Assembly (NCBI GenBank): GCA_020532085.1
Contig: JAJBAV010000005.1
Coordinates: 1 to 64,000, forward strand
Length of the DNA stretch: 64,000 bases
Direction of reading: 5' to 3'
Origin: Candidatus Cloacimonadota bacterium
GTDB taxonomy: Bacteria > Cloacimonadota > Cloacimonadia > Cloacimonadales > Cloacimonadaceae
Below are positions 22,501-30,600 of the stretch, piece by piece. Position 1 is the stretch's first letter. Each line of letters opens with the position of its first letter. A program made the position numbers and the translations under genes. The notes beneath the pieces are model-generated. The model had not been told where the DNA came from. It did not search any database and worked only from the letters and a program-made list of their open reading frames with translations.

Positions 22501-22853
22501 CCGATCTCTAGAGAGCCATAGGTGAAATGAGTGACTTCATACGTCGCTCCGGCCTGCAGGGAAAGGAAAATGTCGTGATTGTAGGATCCGGACGTGATCT
22601 TGCCTCCGGTCTCGATCAGCACGGTGGAATTGTAATGCAGGGTCCAGGTGCCCTCGGCATCCATGCTGTCGCCGTCCTGGACAATGAAATCATGGGCAGT
22701 CAGCAAAAAACCGCTCGGTGAAGATCCGCTTCCGTCCCGGTTGCTGCGCCAGGAACTGGTTTCGTCGATCGGCAAATTGCCACGGCTGTAGTAAGTGCCC
22801 GCGCCCAGCGCGAGAACAGATGCCAACAGCAAAACAACGAACAAGCAGCGCAT
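19590..22853 (-). CDS. large secreted surface protein, beta-solenoid-like with C-terminal fibronectin-III-like domain
   Basis: The 1087-residue protein has a signal peptide (MRCLFVVLLLASVLALGAGT). A very long Gly/Asn/Thr/Ser-rich region follows, with repeated short strands such as GSLNISTHTLTLYGSF, LTLNGNLKVETGAIF and NLTVSNLTITLGNLCVGAN, typical of a parallel beta-helix. The last 75 residues look like a fibronectin type III domain (ELTWTHIFGVDHFKVYRS ... GDRVFYRVRAEY). No NYPNPFNP sorting tail is present. GGGGGATTT precedes the ATG. It is divergent from the gene at 23383 and shares its overall plan. Adhesion or a cell-surface role is inferred. Confidence 0.75.
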   Translation of the reverse strand: MRCLFVVLLLASVLALGAGTYYSRGNLPIDETSSWRSNRDGSGSSPSGFLLTAHDFIVQDGDSMDAEGTWTLHYNSTVLIETGGKITSGSYNHDIFLSLQAGATYEVTHFTYGSLEIGTLDPASTFIFNKNAGLSIYDDITFGNVTVRAGSVGVAGTNGLTLNGNLKVETGAIFSGGTNSSLTNSIGSIEIDGGTFYGSSGSAGITYNIAGDVVINSGTFYSTYLTGTEDLPANLYYIGGSFENNGTYYARNRAAGGYPSYYFSGCYEALKFANSGTESQCNHYIRLESNAHYTLAGDLYMYDYRTFSVQGYLDAGTCSVRSSSTNDASISISGHVKTAHPGGLFGYGYGTFCILHASSLAMGPESTIEYWTNGSQTFSPHGQYKNVALLGGGVVTLTGEATISTSLLVDSSLAIHGTLNVNGSLNGICGISGSGTLVIGGNGEALYLLTTDINNLTVNRSAGCNLAGNLTVSNLTITLGNLCVGANTLTLNQNLNCYSGTLVTDPASTLVINDNNSGIYLPALSVGTFLLNRASYQTNLNGNLTVYTALVLQSGSLNISTHTLTLYGSFSRVNGSIYAHNGTVAIGPGDTDLNWYSSNINSMNLNRPGKRLNLTTYLHINNLNVVAGVFDFSEQNLGINTLALSSSDQFIGNSNSELSVDASGMVVLPPLDIYRLDVSGYGCQVSDPTSVQDLYLYGTLDLGEGASLTVEQTLSGGYGGQLNGANGSNLYYNGSNAQPTTVPRILAGNVFFNRDGTTNIYGLWQIRNSLHLIQGTLNIPADTFLNFFANAAIYRSNGYLDNSGFVVCDGTIDIIYETGLTTGDEIPADTAVLNDLSIPADQVITADRDIHLNGSLNLGQGSTLELEDHTLYLSDSAAVICGADAWIFGRAEQNIGATGFHVPALGLVIEPGPEVSGFAVTHAAASQTLPCGSSINRSWQLEGTFSGSQDLTLIWASSADNALDFSTAEALVLVQPEALWTPVCPTADVSLLDPRQLSVTTEHFSDWTVSTADLLTISVQGLSINQNHDTGQTELTWTHIFGVDHFKVYRSSCPEGPFDTLAGTSETTSFAEAQYGDRVFYRVRAEY

Positions 22854-22959
22854 AAATCCCCCTTACACGCCAAAACTTGAACCAGGCAAGCTCGTGCCGC
22901 GAAACAAGCCAGCTCACCAGCGCTTGAAACCCAGGTTGATCTACAAATGTTTGACGAAT

Positions 22960-23009
22960 AACCAAGACATTCTAAGTCTCAGCCTGGTTGGGAACGTCTT
23001 TTCGTTCCC
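22960..23009. repeat. two adjacent hairpins in the leader of the 1087-residue surface-protein gene
   Basis: AACCA-AGAC (22960-22968) pairs with GTCT-(CAGCC)-TGGTT (22976-22989). Directly next to it GGGAACG (22990-22996) pairs with CGTTCCC (23003-23009) around TCTTTT. If the minus promoter at 23077 is used, both would lie in a roughly 190-nt leader. Confidence 0.45.
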
Positions 23010-23048
23010 GTGATTCACAATCTATGCCAAGCCACACGGCCAATTTCA

Positions 23049-23077
23049 TTTATTTTACACTTCACGATCCATGTCAA
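23049..23077 (-). promoter_or_regulatory. candidate promoter of the 1087-residue surface-protein gene
   Basis: TTGACA on the minus strand (23077-23072) is followed after 17 nt by AATAAA (23054-23049). A better-looking TAAAAT sits 14 nt away. It lies about 200 nt upstream of the start. Confidence 0.3.
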
Positions 23078-23319
23078 GGATTTTTTCGATTGTCCGGAAG
23101 CGCTCCCTGATCACGCTCATCGGCGCATATCTATGTATCGGTCCGGTTGACATCCCGGGATAGGTTTGGCATGAACGATTTTCGCAACCGGAATTAACTG
23201 CCCTTCGCTTGGGAAGTTTCGTGGAGCTTTCTGAGGCAAAAACGAAATGCGGCGGCACATCAACCCCTCTGATGACCGTGCTCTTCCGAAATTTGTGACG
23301 GATATTCAAATTTTAAAGC

Positions 23320-23348
23320 TTGACAATATCAACTTGATCCTGTGAGAA
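23320..23348 (+). promoter_or_regulatory. candidate promoter of the frameshifted surface-protein gene
   Basis: TTGACA (23320-23325), a 17-nt spacer and TGAGAA (23343-23348) lie 34 nt upstream of the ATG at 23383. The -35 is perfect; the -10 is weak. Confidence 0.4.
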
Positions 23349-23382
23349 TGAATCGACAGCAATTTCACTGGAGGTGAGAGTC

Positions 23383-25310
23383 ATGCAGACAGTCAGATTT
23401 TTCGTCTTGTTGGCGCTGCTCGGATCGATCGGGATCTTGGGCGCGGACGTTTATCATTCCACCGCCGCGGGCGGAAGCTGGAGCGCTTGGTCCACTTGGG
23501 GTGATGAAATCACCATACCCATTCCGGATGCCGATGATGATGTTTTCATTATTGGCCCAGTAACGGTCGCAGGAGCTGTAGCCTGCCACAACCTGACCGT
23601 GGACGGTTCCGGGGCTGAGCTCAGGAACGGCTACGATGAATATGGGACCGTCAACATCGGTGGCAACCTGGCTCTTCTGAATGATGGCAAGATCCTTTGC
23701 GACACCTACCAAAACCGCCATATAACCGTTAACCTCGCCGGAAACTTCAGCCAGGCTGGGCTATGCCAGCCACAGACCTTCAATTTCACCGGCAGCCCAG
23801 GCCATCATCTGGCCCAAAGCCCGGGCTACAGCCTGGCGCCATATCTGAACATCACCGTGCCTGCGGGCGCCACACTCTACATCGACACGGATTTCGCCGT
23901 TTCTTCTTCGCACGCGTCCGACAATGCCAACTTTAACTGGAGTTCCACCACTTCCAACTACAACCTCGTGCTGGCGGAAAGCGCGGACCTTGCTTTCACC
24001 AACGTTATCCTCCAACGGGCAAATATCAGCGGCGACGGAACCAACGATTTGTTGTGGAACAACTCTCGCAACGGCTATATGTACTATTGCGCGCTGTCAG
24101 ATCTCGCCATCCAGGGAGAAATCAGCTTCCGGGCTGGCTGCTCGCTCACCGATGCGGTAAATCACGGGATCCTCCAAAACGCGGATAATACAAGCACAGC
24201 CCTTTCAATATCTGGCGACTTCGCCAACTACGGAACCCTGCGTAACCATCCCGATGTTTTTTTACTGACCGTGAATGTGGATGGCACCATCCAAAATGAT
24301 GGCATTTGGGCTGCACAGACCACAAACATCAGCTCCGCTTCAGCGCAAAGCATACATTTCCCCCAGGACCATCCCTGCCAAAGGTGAATTTCATCGATAC
24401 CAACAGCGCTTCAACAATACTGGCGGTGGGTGATCTCTGGTTCCAGAACTGCTCGTTGGATCTCAACCTTGCCACCCTGGTCCTGGATTCCGCGCCCAGT
24501 GGGCTTCATATCATCACCGGGAACCTCCGGGATGCTACCATCCAAAGCGTGGCGGGAAACGTGATCGATATGAGCGAAGGCACCATCACCAACGTCGCTT
24601 TCCAGTCCATCACCAACGCCGGCACCCTCACCCTGGCCTCAGATATCACGGTGGCAGGAGACCTGGTTAACAACGGCTACATCCAAAACTACCCAGAGTC
24701 CAGCAGAAACCTTACGGTGCAGGGAAACATAACCAATACAGGATCTATCGGCGATAATCCCTCAAATTTTAGACTGACTTTGAACTGCTGGGGAGACATC
24801 GTACAATCCGGTCTCTTCAACTGCTACCGGGTCTATATCAACGGCCCTGGGAACCAAACCATCAATCGCGGCGGGTCCCTGGCACCAGACCTGTTTTACC
24901 TGGATGCAGGTTTTTATGTCAACCAATGGTTTCTAAACGGTTCGCTTAGCAGCTTCACCGGTACCCAGATCAGCATTCCGATCACCAGCGATGACGTTTT
25001 GGGCGCCTGGCAGCCTTATTACTCCGTCACCGATACCTGGGGCAGAACCATCACCATCCAGGCCGCTGGCCTTCCCGCGATCCCTCAGAATGTGTGGCTG
25101 GAACCCATCCAATCAGGCGAGGCGCTGCTCCACTGGAACGAAGCCCTCAATGCCAGCAGCTACGGGATCTACGTTTCCGACGACCCTTATGGCGGGTTCA
25201 CCCTTCAGTGGGATCACATCATCGATCCCAACCCTGGAGACGGCACTGTGGAGTTCACCATCTCAACTGCAGACGCGAGGAAGTTCTACCGGATCGTCGC
25301 GCGCAACTGA
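23383..25310 (+). pseudogene. secreted beta-solenoid-like surface protein gene, frameshifted
   Basis: The gene starts at ATG 23383 (GGAGG 8 nt upstream) with a signal peptide (MQTVRFFVLLALLGSIGILG). Repeated Gly/Asn-rich strands (NLTVDGSGAELRNGYDEYG, LSISGDFANYGTLRNHPD) run until a frame stop at 24385-24387. The same protein character resumes in another frame from about 24365 (LPKVNFIDTNSASTILAVGD) and continues to 25310. It ends in a fibronectin-III-like domain (EALLHWNEALNASSYGIYVS ... RKFYRIVARN). One extra C in the five-C run 24360-24364 would restore a single frame of about 645 residues. It may be a true mutation, phase variation, programmed frameshifting or a sequencing error. It resembles its divergent neighbour in plan. 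Confidence 0.8.
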
Positions 25311-25324
25311 GCCGTTTTATCCAC

Positions 25325-25419
25325 TCGGCTCCCAATATCAATACGGTATCAATACGGAATCAATACGGATTTCATCCGTAATGATTCCGTATTGATACCG
25401 TATTGATATTGGGAGCCGA
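25325..25419. repeat. 46-bp-stem hairpin with 11-nt internal repeats, between convergent genes
   Basis: Positions 25325-25370 pair with 25374-25419 at 45 of 46 positions; the only mismatch is A25363/A25381, and the loop is TTC. Each arm contains ATCAATACGG three times at an exact 11-nt period (25337, 25348, 25359; the last is altered by one base in the right arm). The element sits between the 3' ends of the surface-protein gene and hydG. No long T-tract flanks it, so it is not an ordinary intrinsic terminator, though it could block transcription from both sides. Confidence 0.9.
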
Positions 25420-25443
25420 CCAATCTATTATTGCAGGCCGATC

Positions 25444-26853
25444 CTAAAAATACAGATCCCGCCTGCCTTGTTTCATCTCCTCCAGTTTGGCGGTCACAGA
25501 GGCGCGCATGTTTTCATCCTCGATCTTGCCAAGTTCCCTGGCGATCAGTTCCAGACCGGCCTGGAGGGTGCGTTCGGAGGAGAAATCGTAGAGGTATTCG
25601 GCGAATGTGAGCAGGGCGTTGGGGGTGCAGAAGCGCTTCACGAAGCCGGGGATGGCGAATTCCATGAAGTGTTCGCCGGTACGCCCGGCGCGGTAGCAGC
25701 TGGTGCAGAATGAGGGGATGTAGCCGCCTTGGGCGAGTTCAAAGATCACGTCGTCCAGGCTGCGGGTGTCGCCCAGCACGAACTGGCTTTTCTTTTTGGA
25801 TTCTTCGTCATGGGCGGAGTAGTCGCCCACGCCGATGCTGGAACCGGCGTCGATCTGGGAAACGCCGTAGCGCAGGATCTCATTACGTACGGCGATGGGT
25901 TCGCGCGCGGTGAGGATCATGCCGGTGTAGGGCACGCTAAGCCGGATCACGGCCACCAGGTGCTTGAAATCCTCGTCCGAAACCTGATGGGGCGGCCTTT
26001 CCGTGAATTCGGTGCCGTTGGCGGGTTCGATGCGCGGAAAGGAGATGGTGTGCGGTCCCACCCCGAAGGTTTCTTCCAGGTGGATGGTGTGGTAGAGCAG
26101 GCCCAGCACCTCGAATTTCCAGTTATAGAGGCCCATCAGGGCGCCGATGCCGAGGTCGTCGATGCCGGCTTTCATGGCGCGGTCGAGGCCGTCCAGGCGC
26201 CAGAGGAAACTGCTCTTGGGTCCGCTGGGATGCAGCTTCCGGTAGGTTTCCTCGTGGTAGGTTTCCTGAAAGATCTGGTAGGTGCCGATGCCCACGGATT
26301 TCACGGTGCGGAAGCCCTCGATGTCCAGCGGCGCGGCGTTGATGTTCACGCGGCGGATCTCGCCTTTCTTGTATTTGGTGGCGTAAACGGTCTGCACAGT
26401 GTCAGCGATGTATTCGGGCGAATATTTGGGGTGCTCGCCGTAAACCATGATCAGGCGTTTGTGGCCGGTTTCCACCAAGGATTGGGTTTCACGAACCAGC
26501 TGCTCGTGGCTGAGGGTGGCGCGCAGGCATTCCTTGTTCGAGATGCGGAAGCCGCAATAGACACAGTCGTTCACGCACTCGTTGCCCACGTAGAGCGGCG
26601 CGAAGAGCACGATGCGGTTGCCGTAGATGCGTTCTTTCAGTTCGTGGGCCCCTTCCAGGATCAACTGTTTCAGTTCGGGGTCGGTAACGCTGAGCAGCGC
26701 TGCCGTCTCTTCGGGTTCCAGCCTGTTTTTGTCCAGGGATTTGGCAATGATCTCGCGGATGCGGGATTCGGGCGCGTGCTTCTGGGTTTCGATCAGTTGA
26801 TCGATCCTGGCGGTGGGGATGAAGGATTTCACCCCTTCGGTGCTGATGTTCAT
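25444..26853 (-). CDS. hydG: [FeFe]-hydrogenase H-cluster radical SAM maturase HydG
   Basis: HydG splits tyrosine by radical SAM chemistry to supply CO and cyanide as an Fe(CO)2(CN) synthon for the hydrogenase H-cluster. The protein of about 469 residues carries the radical SAM cluster motif CVNDCVYC near residues 93-100. Near residue 385 it has CTSCYRAGRTGEHFME, which holds ligands of the second, C-terminal cluster and separates it from ThiH. The start at 26853 is chosen because TGGAG lies 6 nt upstream; an ATG 12 nt earlier is possible. It follows a TM1266-type gene by a few bases. HydE, HydF and the hydrogenase are not in this window. Confidence 0.95.
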   Translation of the reverse strand: MNISTEGVKSFIPTARIDQLIETQKHAPESRIREIIAKSLDKNRLEPEETAALLSVTDPELKQLILEGAHELKERIYGNRIVLFAPLYVGNECVNDCVYCGFRISNKECLRATLSHEQLVRETQSLVETGHKRLIMVYGEHPKYSPEYIADTVQTVYATKYKKGEIRRVNINAAPLDIEGFRTVKSVGIGTYQIFQETYHEETYRKLHPSGPKSSFLWRLDGLDRAMKAGIDDLGIGALMGLYNWKFEVLGLLYHTIHLEETFGVGPHTISFPRIEPANGTEFTERPPHQVSDEDFKHLVAVIRLSVPYTGMILTAREPIAVRNEILRYGVSQIDAGSSIGVGDYSAHDEESKKKSQFVLGDTRSLDDVIFELAQGGYIPSFCTSCYRAGRTGEHFMEFAIPGFVKRFCTPNALLTFAEYLYDFSSERTLQAGLELIARELGKIEDENMRASVTAKLEEMKQGRRDLYF

Positions 26854-26866
26854 CTTATACTCCATA

Positions 26867-27115
26867 TCATATCTTCAAAGTCATGGTTTTCACCCGCACG
26901 GACCTGATCTGGCCAAGTTTGCCGGAAAAGGAGCCCAGGGTGTCGAGGTCGGCTTCCATCACCAGGAAGATCACGGAAACATTGCGGTCGCGCATGGGAT
27001 AGCCAAGCCGCATCAGCACGTGGGGGGCGAACTTGTGGATGAGCTCTGAAACGGGATTGAAGGCCGCTTCGATATCCTCCACCACGATGGTGACGATGTG
27101 GCGCTGAAGTTCCAT
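26867..27115 (-). CDS. TM1266-type putative iron-only hydrogenase system regulator
   Basis: The 82-residue protein matches the small ACT/NikR-like family found beside [FeFe]-hydrogenase maturases: HIVTIVVEDIEAAFNPVSEL, then HVLMRLGYPMRDRNVSVIFL, then LGSFSGKLGQIRSVRVKTM. No DNA-binding domain is visible, so it may bind a metal or ligand and act through a partner. AGGAGAAACGC precedes the ATG. The stop is 13 nt from the hydG start, so the two are co-transcribed. The family assignment is firm; the regulatory role is by annotation tradition only. Confidence 0.85.
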   Translation of the reverse strand: MELQRHIVTIVVEDIEAAFNPVSELIHKFAPHVLMRLGYPMRDRNVSVIFLVMEADLDTLGSFSGKLGQIRSVRVKTMTLKI

Positions 27116-27306
27116 GCGTTTCTCCTGGCGAAATATTTGACGGGGATGAAGATACTATGCTGGCTTCAGGGGAGACAACTTGTCCGCCCTTGATGCCGGA
27201 ACGTATCCCTCATCTCAGGTCTGTTGCTGAATACCTTGTTTTTCCCCGCCGGCAAATTGGCAAGGAATATTTTCAAACCCCCGTTCGAATGCCCGGTCCG
27301 GAAGGC

Positions 27307-27624
27307 TTATTTGGGTTCGTCGCCGGTCTTGAAGCCCACGGGTTTGTTTTCCGGCAGGCCCTGCACCTTGATCTCTCCGAACTGCTTTTCGTAACCCTCG
27401 ATGTTCTTCTCCAGCAGATTGAGCAGCTGCTTGCAGTGCTGGGGTGTGCAGACCACGCGGGTGTAGATCCTGGCGTCCGGAATGCCTGGCAGGATGCGGC
27501 CGAAGTCGATGATGAACTCGGAGGGGGAATTGGTGATCACGAAGAAGTTGGCGTAGGTGCCCTCGCCTACCTTTTCGTCGATCTTGATGTTGATCTGGCC
27601 TTGCTGTTGAGGTGGTTTATTCAT
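27307..27624 (-). CDS. DUF3467 family protein
   Basis: The 105-residue soluble protein matches the DUF3467 family: a Gln-rich start (PPQQQGQINIKIDEK), then GTYANFFVITNSPSEFIIDF, GRILPGIPDARIYTRVVCTP and a helical end (QLLNLLEKNIEGYEKQFG). Function is unknown in the family. AAGGAGATACC precedes the ATG. It is the last gene of the ftsY, membrane protein, Dna2-like operon and follows the helicase gene by 9 nt. Nothing but non-coding sequence without a clear terminator lies between its stop and the TM1266-type gene (27116-27306). Confidence 0.85.
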   Translation of the reverse strand: MNKPPQQQGQINIKIDEKVGEGTYANFFVITNSPSEFIIDFGRILPGIPDARIYTRVVCTPQHCKQLLNLLEKNIEGYEKQFGEIKVQGLPENKPVGFKTGDEPK

Positions 27625-27633
27625 GGTATCTCC

Positions 27634-30600
27634 TTAAAAATAGGTATATTGGAACACCCTGCCGGAAGCGTGGATCCTGTCCATCAAAAACTTGTAGTGG
27701 GCCGAGTTGGCGCAGATGGCGGGACAGCCCAGCACGAAAAGGCGTTCCTGGGCGCGGCTCATGGCCACGTTTAATTTGCGGTCCACCCTGCCGTCTGCGG
27801 ACAGAGCCTCCACGTTGCGCAGCACCTCGGCGCTGTGCAGGGGCAGAGTGATGATGATGTTCCTGCGTTCAGAGCCCTGGAAACGCTCCACGGTGTCGAT
27901 GGTGAGGTTTTTCAAAGCTTCCGGCAGTTCCTTGCGCAGGGCGTGGATCATGGCCCGAAAGGGTGCCACAATGCCCAATTCCGAGGCGGGATCGCTCAGC
28001 GAGCCATTGTCAGTGAGCAGCCGGATGAGCTTCAAAACGCAATCCACCTGCAGGGGATCGTACCAGGCGAAGCGCGAAGGCGGAAACTCGATCCAGACCA
28101 GCCGGCTATCCAGCAGAGGGTTGCCGCTGACGGGCAAGGGCTCTTTCTGCCTGGCCTGCGTGGAGATCAGCCGGCCATTGTAATAGGGCTGGATGAGGTC
28201 CGCGATCTCGTCGTGCATGCGGTAGTGTTGATGCAGCATGGTGGTGGAATCCAGCCAGCCTTTGGCTTTGCAAACCCGGTCCAGCCGCTCCATCAGCGAT
28301 TGGCCGTAGGAATCGTAACAGAGCCCGGAGAGCTGTTCGTGCGTGAAAGAAAAACCTTCGCCGGACTGCCGGGTGATGGGAGGAAGCTGGTTCTGGTCGC
28401 CAATCAGGATGGTCTTGCCGATCCTGGCGATGATGCCCAGGATGGAGTTTTCCATTATCTGCGAGGCTTCGTCGATCACCAGTTCATCGATGTTTACCAC
28501 CCTGAGCAGATCGCTGATCCAGGCGTTGCAGCTTTGCACCGTGGCCACCCAGACGCGGCAGGATTTCAGCACCTCGGAAACTTCATGGAACCTCTTGCCC
28601 TCGATGAGGTTGTCCAGCAGTTCCGCTTCCACCTCTTCCGACTGGCCGGTGCGGATGAATTTGATATCGTGTTTGCGCAGGTTCTGGCAGATCTCATCCA
28701 CGGCCCGGTTCGTGAAGCTGAGGATCAGAACGGTCAGCTCTGTCTCGTTGTAAAGCTTGTGGATATAGCGGGTGAGCAGACCGGAGGTCTTGCCGGTGCC
28801 GGGAGGGCCTTGCACGATGTGGTAATCGCGGGCGGCGAACATCCTTTGGATCACCTGCTCCAGGGGATCGTCTGCGAGCTCCGGGATATCGTCGTGGCGG
28901 GGCTGGGAGAGGCCCAGCAAGAGGGAGCGCCTTTCCGGACTCGCCTGAAGGAAGCTGACGATCGAATGCAGCGGGCTGTAGAGCGATGTTTCCAGGATGT
29001 CGTGTTCCAGGGCCCAGAGATGGTCCGCGTAGCGGGCATCGATCTGCCGCAATCCTCCACGCACGGAAGCTTCCAGGTAGTCTTCGCCGATGCTGACTAT
29101 CTTGCCGCGCAGGATCTCCTGACGGTCCACGCTGAGGTCCTGGCGGTAAAGCACAACGATGTCCCCGGAGCGGAAGTCTGTGATCGCTCCGTTGCCGGAA
29201 AGTTTGAAGCGCAGACGGTTTACGCTCAGGTCCTCGATCCTGAGGTCACCGAGCACCCGATAGTGCTCCTGCTTCACCCCGCGGCTTTCCTGCCAAAGGG
29301 CGTTGTGGCCGTAGATGCTGTCCGGGCCCAGGCCTCCGGTCTTTTCATGCCAGATCTCGCTCACCAACAGGCGCAGCTGCTCCAGGAACCACTGGTATTC
29401 GTATTCCTGGAGTGAGTTGAGCATTTTCACGATGTTGCCGATCTTTTCCTGCAGGAAGGCCGGCTCCGCGCTGAACTGGCTCTTGCGCAGCCATTTGAAA
29501 AAGAAATTGGGGTCCAGGGCCAGGTTGTGCATGATGCCCACCATGCGGTTGCGGCACATGATGAGGTCCTGTTCCAACTGCGCGGTGCTCACCACGTGGC
29601 GCAGGGGCTTTTCCTTCGCCGCGGAATAGAGGATGCTGCTGTAGCCCTGGGGGATCTGGCCGCCGCAGTCGCGGATGATCAGATTGTAGGCCACCACCTG
29701 CATCTGCTGCTGCAGCCAGACGTTTTCGCGCGGAGGGGAGCCGCTTTTCAGCTCCACGATGTGGCGTTTTCCGTCTCGTTCGTGCAAAATGTCCAGCCGG
29801 CCCTGCAGCCCGTGGTTGGGGCAGATATAGGTGGGTTCCAGCTGCACGGATTCCTTTTGCAGGGAGCGGGCGAAGGCGCGGATGACGGGAAAGTGGTTGT
29901 CACGGATGTTTTTGTAGATGTTTTGCGCGTCATCGATGCCCAGGGACACCAGGCTGATCGGCTGGCGCGCCATGCTGAGGCGGAAAAGGTCCTGATATTC
30001 AGCATCCGGGGCGAAGACGAGGTCGTCGAGGATGCTGTTCACCATGATCCCCAAAGCCATTTTAGCGGTGGCCGGTTCCTTGACCATGCGGGTGAGGATG
30101 CTGAATTCCGGGCGCGAACCTTTCTGGGTGAAGCAATCCGCCACGGAACTGGCGTCGATCAGAAAATCCGGCTCCACCACGATCTGGGTGGTAGGATTGC
30201 TCTGGAACCACTGCGGGCGGCCGTTGATCGGCGAAAGGTTCAGACAGTTGAGGGTGCAGAAGCGCCAAAGCACCTTGTTCAGCACGCTCCACTGCCTGCC
30301 GTCGCCTCCGAGGTCATTCAGCCAGATGGTGCAATCTGCGCCGTCATCCCCGGTGGCGATGATCTTGAGCCCGCCCACCCGATCCGCCTTGCGGATCAGT
30401 TCCCAGCTCTGCGCCACACATTGGAAGCTGTGTTTGGGCACATGGACCCCGATCCGGAAGGGTTCCGCGCCATGCTGTTCCAGCCAGGCGTCCGTCTCGC
30501 CATCCCGCAGGTCCGGAGCCAGCCACAGCAGCAGTTCGCGGATGGCGTGCAGCGCGCTGGACCAGGTGCTCTGGCTCACCCGGTAGTCCTCTTCGTGCGC

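Larger units (their letters stand above)
22854..23382. other. 529-nt divergent intergenic region without a supported gene
   Basis: The region separates two divergent surface-protein genes. I see no coding frame with a ribosome site and a sensible composition. It holds two adjacent hairpins (22960-23009) and a TTGACA-type promoter candidate facing each way (minus 23077-23049; plus 23320-23348). About 23080-23310 shows nothing I can name. Confidence 0.6.

Noticed and set aside
23055-23309. Minus-strand open frame of 84 codons in the divergent spacer
   Set aside because: No ribosome site, odd composition with many Arg, Ser and Thr, and no recognisable segment; treated as chance.
25325-25419. 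CRISPR-like array because of the repeated ATCAATACGG
   Set aside because: Repeats are 10-11 nt with no spacers and are mirrored across a hairpin loop; there are no cas genes.
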